Notes under the pieces: generated by a model | Database searches by the model: none | Seen by the model: the letters and a program-made list of their open reading frames with translations, nothing else | Told to the model about the DNA's origin: nothing | Assembly: GCA_030625085.1 (NCBI GenBank) | Contig: DAOURK010000003.1 | Coordinates: 1 to 64,000 of the forward strand | DNA length: 64,000 nucleotides | Origin: Pseudomonadota bacterium | Lineage (GTDB): Bacteria > SZUA-182 > DTGQ01 | Reading direction: 5' to 3' | Program-made: the position numbers and the translations under genes | Shown: in pieces, positions 26,674-35,038 of the stretch | Layout: each line of letters begins with the position of its first letter | How positions within the stretch are numbered: the stretch's first letter is position 1

Positions 26674-26704
26674 AAAACAAAATTCCTAGAAAAGGAGAAT
26701 CAGC

Positions 26705-27814
26705 ATGGCTAACAACATCACATTATCCACCGGAATGCGCTCCAACTTAATGAGCCTTCAGTCGACATTAGATCTTCTTAACCAAACACAGAATCGCCTG
26801 TCAACAGGGTTAAAAGTCAATACCGCTCTTGATGATCCGACCGCCTACTTTACAGCCCTGACACTTACAACACGTGCCAGTAACATTAATTCACTCAAGG
26901 ACGAAATGGGCCAGGCTATTCAAACAATAAAAGCCGCGGACATAGGCATCACAGCAATTAGCGACTTAGTCGATCAGGCAAAAGGTATTGCGAAGAAAGC
27001 GCAGGCAGTTGTGATCGTCAACGACAAACAGTACGTTACTTTAAACACCGTCGCGGCAGATGATGTAATTACCATCGGGGGCGCAATTCTTACGGCAGTT
27101 GCTGGGACTGCGACTGCCACCCAATTCAGCATCGACGGTACCGATGCGGAGGACGCGGCAGCCTTAGCGGCCGCAATAAACAGTGCAAGTATGTCAGTAG
27201 GGGGTGGGGCCGTAACCGCCGATAATGAGGGTGTCAAGGTATACATCGAGGCTGCGGGCGTCGATTTAACAACCGGCAGTATTGTAGCCGCTGGTACAAT
27301 GGTCGAATCAGATATAATATCTGTCGCCAATGAAATGGCCACCCTTCAAGGCTCTTACAACGAGATGTTGGACCAGATTGATCATATGGTAATAGACGCG
27401 GGCTACAAGGGTAAAAACCTTCTCAACAGTGACAATCTTGAGGTAAACTTCGAAGGGGATCGTAAGATTACTATTGAGGGGTTCTCGGCAAGGGTTGCCG
27501 GTTTAGAGCTCACAGACGCTGACTGGACCTCGACCGCCGATCAAGACGGCAATCTCTCTGAGATCGAAGATGCTCTTACCACGCTGGGGGGCGAGGCATC
27601 AAAGATGGCCTCGAATCTGGGTATCATCACCACACGTGAAAAATTTTCAACTAACATAGTAAACCTCCTTACCGAAGGCGCCGATAAACTTACACTCGCC
27701 GACATGAACGAAGAAGGAGCGAACATGTTGGCGCTCCAAACCAAACAGGCCCTTGCGGCAACAGCGCTGAGCATGTCTGCTCAGGCGGCCCAGTCGGTGT
27801 TGAGGTTGTTCTGA
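26705..27814 (+). CDS. fliC: Flagellin
   Basis: 369 aa. The N-terminal helix is typical (MRSNLMSLQSTLDLLNQTQN, RLSTGLKVNTALDDPTAYF). The C-terminus ends with EEGANMLALQTKQALAATAL then SMSAQAAQSVLRLF, the alphaproteobacterial-style flagellin end. The central region (about 105-215) is Ala/Thr/Val/Asp-rich, with many Ser/Thr available for O-glycosylation. No signal peptide is present, as expected for type III export. AAAGGAG precedes the ATG at 8 nt. A strong terminator follows. It is flanked by flaF/flbT regulators and two large glycosyltransferase genes. Confidence 0.95.
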   Translation: MANNITLSTGMRSNLMSLQSTLDLLNQTQNRLSTGLKVNTALDDPTAYFTALTLTTRASNINSLKDEMGQAIQTIKAADIGITAISDLVDQAKGIAKKAQAVVIVNDKQYVTLNTVAADDVITIGGAILTAVAGTATATQFSIDGTDAEDAAALAAAINSASMSVGGGAVTADNEGVKVYIEAAGVDLTTGSIVAAGTMVESDIISVANEMATLQGSYNEMLDQIDHMVIDAGYKGKNLLNSDNLEVNFEGDRKITIEGFSARVAGLELTDADWTSTADQDGNLSEIEDALTTLGGEASKMASNLGIITTREKFSTNIVNLLTEGADKLTLADMNEEGANMLALQTKQALAATALSMSAQAAQSVLRLF

Positions 27815-27837
27815 TAAACAAGATCAAGTAATGGATC

Positions 27838-27867
27838 AAAATGGGGGGGCTTGCCCCCCCATTTTTT
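27838..27867 (+). terminator. Strong intrinsic terminator after flagellin
   Basis: AAAATGGGGGGGC, TT, GCCCCCCCATTTTTT: a long GC-rich stem with a tiny loop, then a T-run, 23 nt after the flagellin stop. It separates flagellin from flbT, so flbT needs its own promoter or read-through. Confidence 0.92.
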
Positions 27868-28057
27868 CCAACTATCCAACTAACAAGCACCGGCCCCATG
27901 AATATAAATAACAGACGGATAAAACCCCCGATACAGCACATTTCAGACGATGGAGGCAAGCAAAAGCGACTCCTCTTATCCGCAATTCCAATTCTTCAAA
28001 TAAAAGGTGTGTAAAGGTATGATTAATCAAAAGAAGACAAAAAGAGCATAAGAGAAA

Positions 28058-28477
28058 ATGTCATTGAAAATATCATTAAAACCGCACGAAAGATTAATTA
28101 TCGGCGGCGCTGTAATTGTAAATGCAAAGACCGGGTGTGATCTGATCGTTGAAAATAATGTCCCCATACTCCGCGAAAAAGATATCATGGCCGTAAAGGG
28201 GGCCGATTCACCATGCCGGAGGATTTATTTTGTCATACAGCTTATGTATGTGGATGGTAAAAATCTGACTGAACATCATAAAACCTACTGGGAATTGGTA
28301 AAGGACGTGATGGGTGCGGCCCCGAGCACCCGCGGATTAATTATTGAGATCAGCGAATATGTCCTGCACAACAAGTATTATCAGGCGCTGAAACTAACCC
28401 GCGGATTGATCGATTACGAGCAGGAGGCCGTCAGTAAGGCCGGCAAGGCGGCGGCAAGATCGCCGGGCTCTGTTTAA
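28058..28477 (+). CDS. flbT: Flagellin mRNA regulator FlbT
   Basis: 139 aa. It matches FlbT closely in pattern: SLKISLKPHERLIIGGAVIV, IVENNVPILREKDIM, PCRRIYFVIQLMYVD, and LHNKYYQALKLTRGLIDYE near the end. In Caulobacter FlbT binds the flagellin mRNA leader and limits its translation until the hook is built. Its flagellin target is the gene just upstream. The last 47 nt overlap the 3' end of the converging glycosyltransferase gene, which is an odd arrangement that couples or interferes with both transcripts. Confidence 0.88.
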   Translation: MSLKISLKPHERLIIGGAVIVNAKTGCDLIVENNVPILREKDIMAVKGADSPCRRIYFVIQLMYVDGKNLTEHHKTYWELVKDVMGAAPSTRGLIIEISEYVLHNKYYQALKLTRGLIDYEQEAVSKAGKAAARSPGSV

Positions 28478-31274
28478 GGCATTCATCCAGGAGCCTTCCG
28501 GTCTCATCATTTCCTTTCCCGCTTTCGATAAGAGCTTCAAGCGCCCGTACGGCAGGACCTGTTTTCCCGAGAGCAACCAACCTTTTGCAGAGTATGTGCA
28601 GGGTATCAGCAATGATGAAGCCTTTTTTGAAGAGCGCCTTATAGAATATAACCGCTTTGTCTTTTTGTCCAGCGATGCCGTATGCCGCGGCAAGGAGCAA
28701 TGATGCGGGAGGATATTCGACGGCCCGCTCAAGCAGAGGCTCAAGTTCTGAAATGACTTTCTTATAATCTCCGACGAGAAGCTCGCTGTAGGTATAATTC
28801 AGCAGGGCCTCCTTCATGGTCGGATCAATCTCCATCGCTCTTTTCGAGGCAAGCAGGGCCTTTTCGTATTGTTCAGTCTGCAGACAGCAATATCCCAGGT
28901 CGAAGAAAAATCTCGCGGCAGGTTTCTCTCCGGTAAGATCTATCGCCCTTTTCCATAACGCAATGGCCTCCTCAAACCTTTTAAGCTCCTGTGCCTGGAT
29001 TGCAAGCTCAGAAAGTGACTTGACGTCATCCGGGCGCTCTTTGAGCTTCTTTCTGCCCAGAAGATAGTATCTTTCTCCCTTTGAAATGAGTTTGCCGGTG
29101 CTCATTTTGCCGTAGTGGTGGACAATAATCCGGCACTGTTTGATCTTGATGCCGGCCGTGATTATCGATGACTCAACAGTTTCATGCACATGCCCTTCAA
29201 ACCGTATGCGGCCGTCATTGGGGAAAAGCCTTACCTTCACACTGGGGAACCAGCCCGTGCCGGTCTCCTCAAGCGGGTATTCGCCTTTATTGGGGACCCA
29301 TCCCAACGACTTGATACCGCGGACATAATTCCTCGTGGCGATGTTATAGGCGGCGGGGTTGGAACACTTTTTCAGGATAATGCTTTTCAGCAGAGGATAG
29401 TCCCGGGAAGATATCACCTCATCAGCATCGAGGACGAATATCCAGTCCCCTGAAGCCTTGCTGAGAGAGAAGTTGCGGGCCCCGGAAAAATCATCCGTCC
29501 AGGGAAGCCCGAATACCCCGGCGCCGAAGGCCGCGGCAATATCTCTTGTTCTGTCCGCAGAGCCGGTATCAACCACTATCATCTCATCGGCCACGGGTTG
29601 AGCGCTCATGAGGCATTTTGCTATATGGTTTTCTTCATTCTTTACGATCATACAGACAGACAGGGTCCCGGACTTTTTTGATTTGTCTGTGCCCTCCCTG
29701 GCGCCTATTCTTTTCCTGATCTCAAGCGCGGCGGCCAGCATGCCGTCGTCTGTGCCGAAGGAAATCATGGCCCGTTCGATCTCCTGCATGGCGATTTCAT
29801 TTTTGCCCTGCCGTATGAGGATATCTATCAAAAGAAAGGCGATTCTTTTATTCAAGGGATAAGATGCCTTTGCCTCTCGGAACCTTTGTTCGGCCCTTTC
29901 GAGGTCACCCACTGAGGTGATTGCGGAGTGATAGATGGATACAATGTCCGCGATCGTGGGGGACAGGATAAATCCTTTTTCCAGCAGGTTTACGGCATCT
30001 TCCCTGTCCCCTTGATCCCATTTCAGGATGCCGAGATTTGTATATGGTTCTCCATAACCGGGATCGCATTTGACTGCCTTTCTAAAATGATCGTCTGCGC
30101 TGTTTTTGTCCCCCTTTTTATAGGCCAATATCCCTTTTAGATTGAGGGCCGATGCGCAACCCGCATTTAACGATAGAGCTTGATCGGCATGATCGCCCGC
30201 TTCAGCATAAAGCCCCATGCCTTCTTTGCCATAACCTGCCAACGCATGCCGCCTCGCCTCTTTCTTTCCCTCTTCGGGCATGGACTTCAGGGCATCCATG
30301 GCATCATTGAAGCGTTTAGAGTCGATCAACATCTCGGCCAGACGATAGTAAATTGCCTTATCATCCGGGGAGTATTTTATGCCGTCGATAATCGTGGGAA
30401 TAGCCTGATCAATCTGCTGCCGCTGGTAAAATTTCTCGGCCGACTCAAGTTTGTTTAAGACGGCAAGTTTTTTCCCGTGTGGACTTGAAACATCTATGTT
30501 GCGCCATTTTTCATCAAAAATTTTCTTGTCCTTCCCTATAGATGAATTGCAATGTATTTTGTTTCCGATAAAACTTACGCTGCCGTAATGATGGATAAAT
30601 ACATCCCCGGCAATAAAGTTCCTGTATCCCTCCAAGGTCGCTCTGAGACAGAAATCATCGTCCTCGAAGTTGCCCGAGCCAAAACTCTCGTCAAGCAAGC
30701 CGATTTTTTCCGCCAGTTCACGCTTAAAAAGCATGCAAAATCCGGCTATTTTCCTGGAAGGTATACGACGGTATCGATTTATTTCTCTGAATGTGCGAGC
30801 ATATTCATCCAGGAGGTTCATTGAGGCATAATTGGCGTTTGCTACTTTCTGTGGTCCGCTGATGTTATTAGTCATGGGGCCAACAATGCCGGCATCAGAA
30901 GTATTGCTCAAACATTCAAGCATTCCTGAGAGCCATCCCTCTGAAACAACCACGTTATTATTCAAAAGGAGGATGTACTCACCTGATGATTTAAGTATCC
31001 CTTGGTTGCAACCCTTAGCAAAACCAAGGTTCTTCGTGTTCTCAATTAATCGGTAATTAGAATTTTCCTTGATAATCCGCCTCAACCACTTGACCGTTCC
31101 ATCGGTAGACCCATTGTCTACAAACACAATTTGATGCGGTTCGGGGGTGTGCCTTCTAATGCTTTTAATGCATTCCTTCGTATATTTAAGCTGGTTGAAG
31201 GTGAGAATTGCCATGGAGACAAGCCCGTTGACAGGTCCCTTTTCCTCAAATAAAACTTCAGGCATTGCTCCCAT
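28431..31274 (-). CDS. GT2/TPR double glycosyltransferase (947 aa)
   Basis: Residues about 20-265 are a GT2 domain (VFVDNGSTDGT, NFEDDDFCLRATLEGY, FIHHYGSV). Residues about 275-530 are TPR-like repeats. Residues about 550-775 are a second GT2 of the TPR-glycosyltransferase kind (SVCMIVKNEENHIAKCL, VLDADEV). Residues about 780-945 are more TPRs. The N-terminal 530 residues are strongly similar to the last third of the 2491-aa protein. It probably glycosylates flagellin or a related surface protein, with TPRs as the binding platform. I chose ATG 31274, which has CGGAG about 9 nt upstream. A TTG at 31316 extends the frame by 14 codons. Confidence 0.82.
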   Translation of the reverse strand: MGAMPEVLFEEKGPVNGLVSMAILTFNQLKYTKECIKSIRRHTPEPHQIVFVDNGSTDGTVKWLRRIIKENSNYRLIENTKNLGFAKGCNQGILKSSGEYILLLNNNVVVSEGWLSGMLECLSNTSDAGIVGPMTNNISGPQKVANANYASMNLLDEYARTFREINRYRRIPSRKIAGFCMLFKRELAEKIGLLDESFGSGNFEDDDFCLRATLEGYRNFIAGDVFIHHYGSVSFIGNKIHCNSSIGKDKKIFDEKWRNIDVSSPHGKKLAVLNKLESAEKFYQRQQIDQAIPTIIDGIKYSPDDKAIYYRLAEMLIDSKRFNDAMDALKSMPEEGKKEARRHALAGYGKEGMGLYAEAGDHADQALSLNAGCASALNLKGILAYKKGDKNSADDHFRKAVKCDPGYGEPYTNLGILKWDQGDREDAVNLLEKGFILSPTIADIVSIYHSAITSVGDLERAEQRFREAKASYPLNKRIAFLLIDILIRQGKNEIAMQEIERAMISFGTDDGMLAAALEIRKRIGAREGTDKSKKSGTLSVCMIVKNEENHIAKCLMSAQPVADEMIVVDTGSADRTRDIAAAFGAGVFGLPWTDDFSGARNFSLSKASGDWIFVLDADEVISSRDYPLLKSIILKKCSNPAAYNIATRNYVRGIKSLGWVPNKGEYPLEETGTGWFPSVKVRLFPNDGRIRFEGHVHETVESSIITAGIKIKQCRIIVHHYGKMSTGKLISKGERYYLLGRKKLKERPDDVKSLSELAIQAQELKRFEEAIALWKRAIDLTGEKPAARFFFDLGYCCLQTEQYEKALLASKRAMEIDPTMKEALLNYTYSELLVGDYKKVISELEPLLERAVEYPPASLLLAAAYGIAGQKDKAVIFYKALFKKGFIIADTLHILCKRLVALGKTGPAVRALEALIESGKGNDETGRLLDECLKQSPAILPPPCRPY

Positions 31275-31536
31275 TATTTTTTTCTCCGTGGCGCCTCCGG
31301 CGCAGCCGATTTTCAATAGTGGTTTTGCCGGGGGCCCATTTTTTTCAATACAATATTATACGAACTCAGATGCATTAGTTATCTCCTTGTATAATACTAT
31401 TTCAGAGATAATGAACTATCATAGAAAAAAAATGCTTGAGGGAAATTCAAGTTGGATTACACTGGTTTTCTTATCGGTATTACAATGAAATACTTCGGTG
31501 TTTAGGTATTAAACACCTTCCCATTCTCTTCCTACT

Positions 31537-31630
31537 AAACGCTCATGAAAAGCTTTTTTTACCCCCGAGGATGAAAAATTTAACTTTTTCAGTAAAGTCT
31601 ATTTTTCAAAATGCGTTTTCATGGTAAAAA
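31537..31630. repeat. Dispersed intergenic repeat, copy 1
   Basis: About 93 bp closely resembling 41578-41676. Both begin AAACGCTCAT, share CCCCGAGGATGAAAAA and TTTTTCAGTAAAGT, and end TTTTCATGGTAAAAA. The copies differ by point changes and small gaps. No ORF is conserved. It is a non-coding element of unknown type. Confidence 0.75.
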
Positions 31631-31704
31631 AAAGGATAAAAATAAATAATGCTATTTATATTTTTCTTAATGTTGATTGATTTGTATAGTTCATAGGGAG
31701 AAAA

Positions 31705-31836
31705 ATGAAGATAAAAGCAAAAAAAAGATTTTGCCAACAGCGCCGCCCAAATGGCGTTTTCCAGACAAAAACGAAGAAAGAACCAAATATTGCCGAAAAA
31801 GTGTATGAATCCTTTTTTTGTTTCTTTTCTGACTAA
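31705..31836 (+). CDS. Possible small cationic protein (43 aa)
   Basis: ATG preceded by ATAGGGAGAAAA (good ribosome site) opens 43 codons to TAA. The product is Lys/Arg-rich at the N-terminus (MKIKAKKRFCQQRR) and aromatic at the C-terminus. It has no family I recognise. It may be a real small ORF or a chance frame in front of the HD-GYP gene. An internal CGCC...GGCG stem overlaps it. Confidence 0.3.
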   Translation: MKIKAKKRFCQQRRPNGVFQTKTKKEPNIAEKVYESFFCFFSD

Positions 31837-31927
31837 ACTATCTTAATTTTAACCAAGGGCATTCATTTTCATATTTTAAAATAGGTAATAAAGACCCAAA
31901 ATCATCCCCGAGAAGAGGTAAATTTAT

Positions 31928-32950
31928 ATGATAAGAAAGGAAGTTGTCAAGGTTTTGCCAAATGAGACCTTTCAGGAATCGGAAATTTTCCCCCTTTTAT
32001 ATTCCATCATCAATTCCAAGATAGATACCATATATAATCTCGATAATTTTTTACAACTTATTGTAGATGCCGGGGCTAAAATTGTTTCGGCCCGAAATTC
32101 TTCATTAGTAATTTTTAATGAAAACATAGATTCTTTTCTTTCCGAGTCAACAAAACAGAAAAAAGAAGAAGAATTTTCTCCTTTTCGTAATGTGCTTAGG
32201 TCGGAATCTCATATAACTATTCCTTTAAAACTTCGAGAAGTGAAAGATCCCTTTGGCTATCTGCGGGTTGAGGGCAAATTGGATCAGGAGGATCAACAGA
32301 AGTTCGATTCCAAGGATTTATTTTTACTTCTTCTTTTAAGTCGCCAGGCTACTCTGAAAATCGAAAATGATTTTTTGTATAAAAGTGTGCATCGAAACTT
32401 GACCAATACTTTGGGTATTATGGTTAATATGTTGGAATCCAGAAATAAGTATATACATTCTCACTCACAAAGGGTTACTGAGTTAGCTCTGGACATTGCT
32501 GAAAAACTTTCTCTTGATCAAAAAGAGAGGGATGCCTTGTCTTTAGCCGGCTTATTGCATGATATCGGAAAAATCGGGATTCCCGATTCCATTTTGGATA
32601 AAAAGGATCCTTTGAGTATGGATGAGTTTGATGTGATTAAGAAACATCCCGTGGTTGGGGAAGATATGATTCGACCTTTGGAATTTTTAACCCTGGAAAA
32701 ATCGATTATTCGTCACCACCATGAAAGGCTTGACGGAAGCGGATATCCCGATGGATTGCAAAGCGAAGAAATACCAATGTGCACCAAAATTATTGCCGTG
32801 GCTGACTGTTTTGATGCTATGACCTCTAATCGACCTTACCGAAAAGCTAAATCATCTTTGGACAGCATAAAAGAATTAGAGTCTTTGGCAGATGAAAAAT
32901 ATGACAAAGATGTTGTATATGTATTAAAAAAGAGTTTTCTTTCCCATTAG
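31928..32950 (+). CDS. HD-GYP c-di-GMP phosphodiesterase-like protein
   Basis: 340 aa. Residues about 20-150 look like a GAF-type sensor domain. Residues about 175-335 are HD-GYP: HSQRVTELA, LLHDIGKIGIPD (HD metal ligands), HHHERLDGSGYPDGL (the HD-GYP signature) and DCFDAMTSNRPYR. This family hydrolyses cyclic di-GMP in the cytoplasm. The PilZ-like gene follows 12 nt downstream, so a turnover enzyme and a likely receptor are co-expressed next to the flagellin island, which suggests motility or surface control. Confidence 0.9.
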   Translation: MIRKEVVKVLPNETFQESEIFPLLYSIINSKIDTIYNLDNFLQLIVDAGAKIVSARNSSLVIFNENIDSFLSESTKQKKEEEFSPFRNVLRSESHITIPLKLREVKDPFGYLRVEGKLDQEDQQKFDSKDLFLLLLLSRQATLKIENDFLYKSVHRNLTNTLGIMVNMLESRNKYIHSHSQRVTELALDIAEKLSLDQKERDALSLAGLLHDIGKIGIPDSILDKKDPLSMDEFDVIKKHPVVGEDMIRPLEFLTLEKSIIRHHHERLDGSGYPDGLQSEEIPMCTKIIAVADCFDAMTSNRPYRKAKSSLDSIKELESLADEKYDKDVVYVLKKSFLSH

Positions 32951-32962
32951 GGGTAAAGATAG

Positions 32963-33595
32963 ATGCGCGAAGATAAAGAGAGGAGAAATTTTTTGCCGCC
33001 TAAGTCATCCTCCGAAAGAAGAAAATATTATAGAATCACAGACACCACGGCTATTGAGTATCAAATTATGTCCGCCAAAGAGTATGAAGCGGAAAGAAAG
33101 GTTTTTCGGGATCAGGTGAGCGGCATACGAAATCTTAAGAACAAATATGCCAATTTCGTGCCCAATGAGTTGGATGTGGAAAATTTTAAAGGTGGAGACG
33201 TTGATACTCTTCGCGGATTGTTGAAACTTATCATTAATATTAATGAAAAAATAGATCTCATAATATCATATATAGAGAAAAAAGAGGATTCGAGTATATA
33301 TCAAAAAAATCCGGAAAGAATTACCTTGAGTGCAGGGGGAATCAGTTTTTTTATTTCTAAACCTATTCCTGCCGGCACCTATCTAAAGCTGAGGATGCTT
33401 TTACCCCAAAGCCCAAAAATTTTGATGACAACTTTGGGCAAGGTTGTCCGGATAACACCTCAAGATGCAGAGGGAATAAAAATGTTTGAGGTGGGAGTTG
33501 ACTTTTTGGATATTCATGAAGATGATCAGGAAGCAATCATAAAATATATCTTTATGCGACAGCGCGATATGTTGCGAAAGCAAGGTGAACGATAA
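32963..33595 (+). CDS. PilZ-domain-like protein
   Basis: 210 aa. An N-terminal SERRKYYRI at residues about 17-25 resembles the RxxxR c-di-GMP arginine motif. A C-terminal beta-rich region has LSAGGISFF (compare D/NxSxxG, with the first acid lacking) and ends MFEVGVDFLDIHEDDQEAIIKYIFMRQRD, typical of PilZ proteins. The middle (about 40-105) is helical. Because the second motif is imperfect, ligand binding is uncertain. It is operonic with the HD-GYP gene. Confidence 0.75.
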   Translation: MREDKERRNFLPPKSSSERRKYYRITDTTAIEYQIMSAKEYEAERKVFRDQVSGIRNLKNKYANFVPNELDVENFKGGDVDTLRGLLKLIININEKIDLIISYIEKKEDSSIYQKNPERITLSAGGISFFISKPIPAGTYLKLRMLLPQSPKILMTTLGKVVRITPQDAEGIKMFEVGVDFLDIHEDDQEAIIKYIFMRQRDMLRKQGER

Positions 33596-33639
33596 GCCGG
33601 CAGCACATAAAGATGAATAACTATATCTGCTGAGTTTTG

Positions 33640-33993
33640 TTATTTCTTGATAATCTGATTGTTTTTATCTACGTTTATTTTAATAGGGGAAAAATTTTGA
33701 CATTCTTTATCCTCTATAAGAGCAAAGGCGGCAATGATAATTAAATCGCCGGGTTCGGCCAATCTTGCTGCAGCCCCATAAAGAACAATCTTTCCTGAGT
33801 TCGGGGCCTCTTGAATGGTATAGGTTTCAAATCGTTTTGCATTATTGATATTGTAAATTTGGACCTGTTCCCCCTCTAGAATATTAGCTTCTTTGAGAAT
33901 AGTTATATCCACCCCAATACTTCCCTCATAGTGCAGGCAGGTATCTGTAACCGTGGCTCGGTGAATCTTTGATGTTAACATCATTCTTTGCAT
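33640..33993 (-). CDS. panD: Aspartate 1-decarboxylase
   Basis: Makes beta-alanine for pantothenate from L-aspartate. The protein self-cleaves at the Gly-Ser bond in YEGSIGVD to create the pyruvoyl group. RMMLTSKIHRATVT at the N-terminus and GAAARLAEPGD near residue 75 are family hallmarks. 117 aa. The ATG at 33993 is preferred because AAGGAG lies 8 nt before it. The upstream GTG (34002) overlaps that ribosome site. The gap to panC is about 24 nt. Confidence 0.94.
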   Translation of the reverse strand: MQRMMLTSKIHRATVTDTCLHYEGSIGVDITILKEANILEGEQVQIYNINNAKRFETYTIQEAPNSGKIVLYGAAARLAEPGDLIIIAAFALIEDKECQNFSPIKINVDKNNQIIKK

Positions 33994-34017
33994 AGTATTC
34001 ACTCCTTAGAGGCAAAT

Positions 34018-34857
34018 TTATAAAAAGCAATTGTCAATAAGTCTCGTTTTACCAATGTGTACAGCCATAGCCAACAGGGCCCTATCCTCGATATACTCAA
34101 TGTCTTGAAGGGTTTCGGGGTGGCATATCCGGATGTATTCAGGGCGAGCCATAGGTTCGGCGGATATGATATCCCGAATGGCTGAGATGATTTTTGAACA
34201 TTGGGTTATCCCTTCTTCTTTCATTTGCTTGGCTCGGCATAGGGAATTATAAAGGCAATGGGCGGCCTTTCTTTCCCTTTCATTCAAATAGGCATTTCTG
34301 GAACTCATAGCCAGGCCATCTTTTTGTCTTACAATTGGTAACCCTTTGATTTGAACTTCCATATTGAGGTCTGCAACCATTTTATTGATAACTATCAACT
34401 GCTGATAATCTTTTTGTCCAAAATAGGCAATATCAGGCTTGACAATATGAAAGAGTTTACATACGACAGTGGTAACGCCCTGAAAGTGCCCAATTCGAAA
34501 TCGGCCGCATAAATTTTCAGACAATCCCGGCACAGCAACCTGCGTTTGGTAGCCTCCGGGATAAATGTGTTCGGCATCCGGAATAAAGAGGATATCTACG
34601 CCGGATTTACCGGCTAATTGGCTATCATGTGTTAGATCACGCGGATAGGTATTAAAATCGTCATGGGCCCCAAATTGAAGAGGATTTACAAAAATACTCA
34701 CCACTAAGGTTTGGCACTCCCGGCGGGCAGCTTCAATGAGTGACAGATGCCCCGCGTGGAGAAAACCCATAGTCGGAACAAATCCAATACTTTTCCCCTC
34801 TTTTTTTAATGTATTGGCTGTTTTTTGCATCTGAGAAATATCTTTTATTATTTCCAT
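34018..34857 (-). CDS. panC: Pantoate--beta-alanine ligase
   Basis: 279 aa, the usual length. It joins pantoate and beta-alanine with ATP. Visible signatures are the HIGH-like FVPTMGFLHAGHLSL (residues about 25-39), IFVNPLQFG, GRFRIGHFQGVTTVV, YFGQKDYQQL and the KMSKS-like GLAMSSRNAYL near residue 185. It is operonic with panD, and panB lies about 180 nt upstream in the same direction. Confidence 0.96.
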   Translation of the reverse strand: MEIIKDISQMQKTANTLKKEGKSIGFVPTMGFLHAGHLSLIEAARRECQTLVVSIFVNPLQFGAHDDFNTYPRDLTHDSQLAGKSGVDILFIPDAEHIYPGGYQTQVAVPGLSENLCGRFRIGHFQGVTTVVCKLFHIVKPDIAYFGQKDYQQLIVINKMVADLNMEVQIKGLPIVRQKDGLAMSSRNAYLNERERKAAHCLYNSLCRAKQMKEEGITQCSKIISAIRDIISAEPMARPEYIRICHPETLQDIEYIEDRALLAMAVHIGKTRLIDNCFL

Positions 34858-34949
34858 ATCCTATCCTTAGTTCTCAACGAATCCTCAAAACTATCAGCAA
34901 TTTGTATCATAGCCTCTATTCGAACGAACGTTGCAAAATGTTTTTTCGA

Positions 34950-34975
34950 ATAGCATAGAAATTTTCATTTTTTTA
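34950..34975. repeat. AGCATAGGAATTTTCATTTT-type repeat
   Basis: ATAGCATAGAAATTTTCATT lies between panC and panB. Near copies are at 42204-42230 and 60643-60671. A short AT-rich intergenic repeat, perhaps a fragment of a longer mosaic element. Confidence 0.5.
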
Positions 34976-35001
34976 GCACAGGATAAAAAAAAGAATCTAA
35001 T

Positions 35002-35035
35002 AAATCCTGTTAATCCTGTTAATCCTGTCTAATTT
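35002..35035. repeat. AATCCTGTTAATCCTGTCTAA repeat
   Basis: Three tandem TAATCCTGT-type units ending TCTAATTT, 3' of panB. It is related to 7017-7048 and, inverted, 52597-52621. Confidence 0.75.
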
Positions 35036-35038
35036 AAT

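Larger units (their letters stand above)
31317..31927. other. Divergent intergenic region, AT-rich
   Basis: It lies between the divergent glycosyltransferase and HD-GYP genes. It holds an imperfect palindrome GGTGTTTA/TAAACACC at 31497-31517, one copy of a dispersed repeat (31537-31630) and a possible 43-codon ORF (31705). No promoter stands out. Confidence 0.5.

Noticed and set aside
26974-27342. Minus-strand 122-codon frame inside flagellin
   Set aside because: It lies opposite the Ala/Thr-rich core. Low-complexity shadow.
27690-27959. Minus-strand 89-codon frame across the flagellin terminator
   Set aside because: It spans the terminator hairpin and has no ribosome site or homology pattern.
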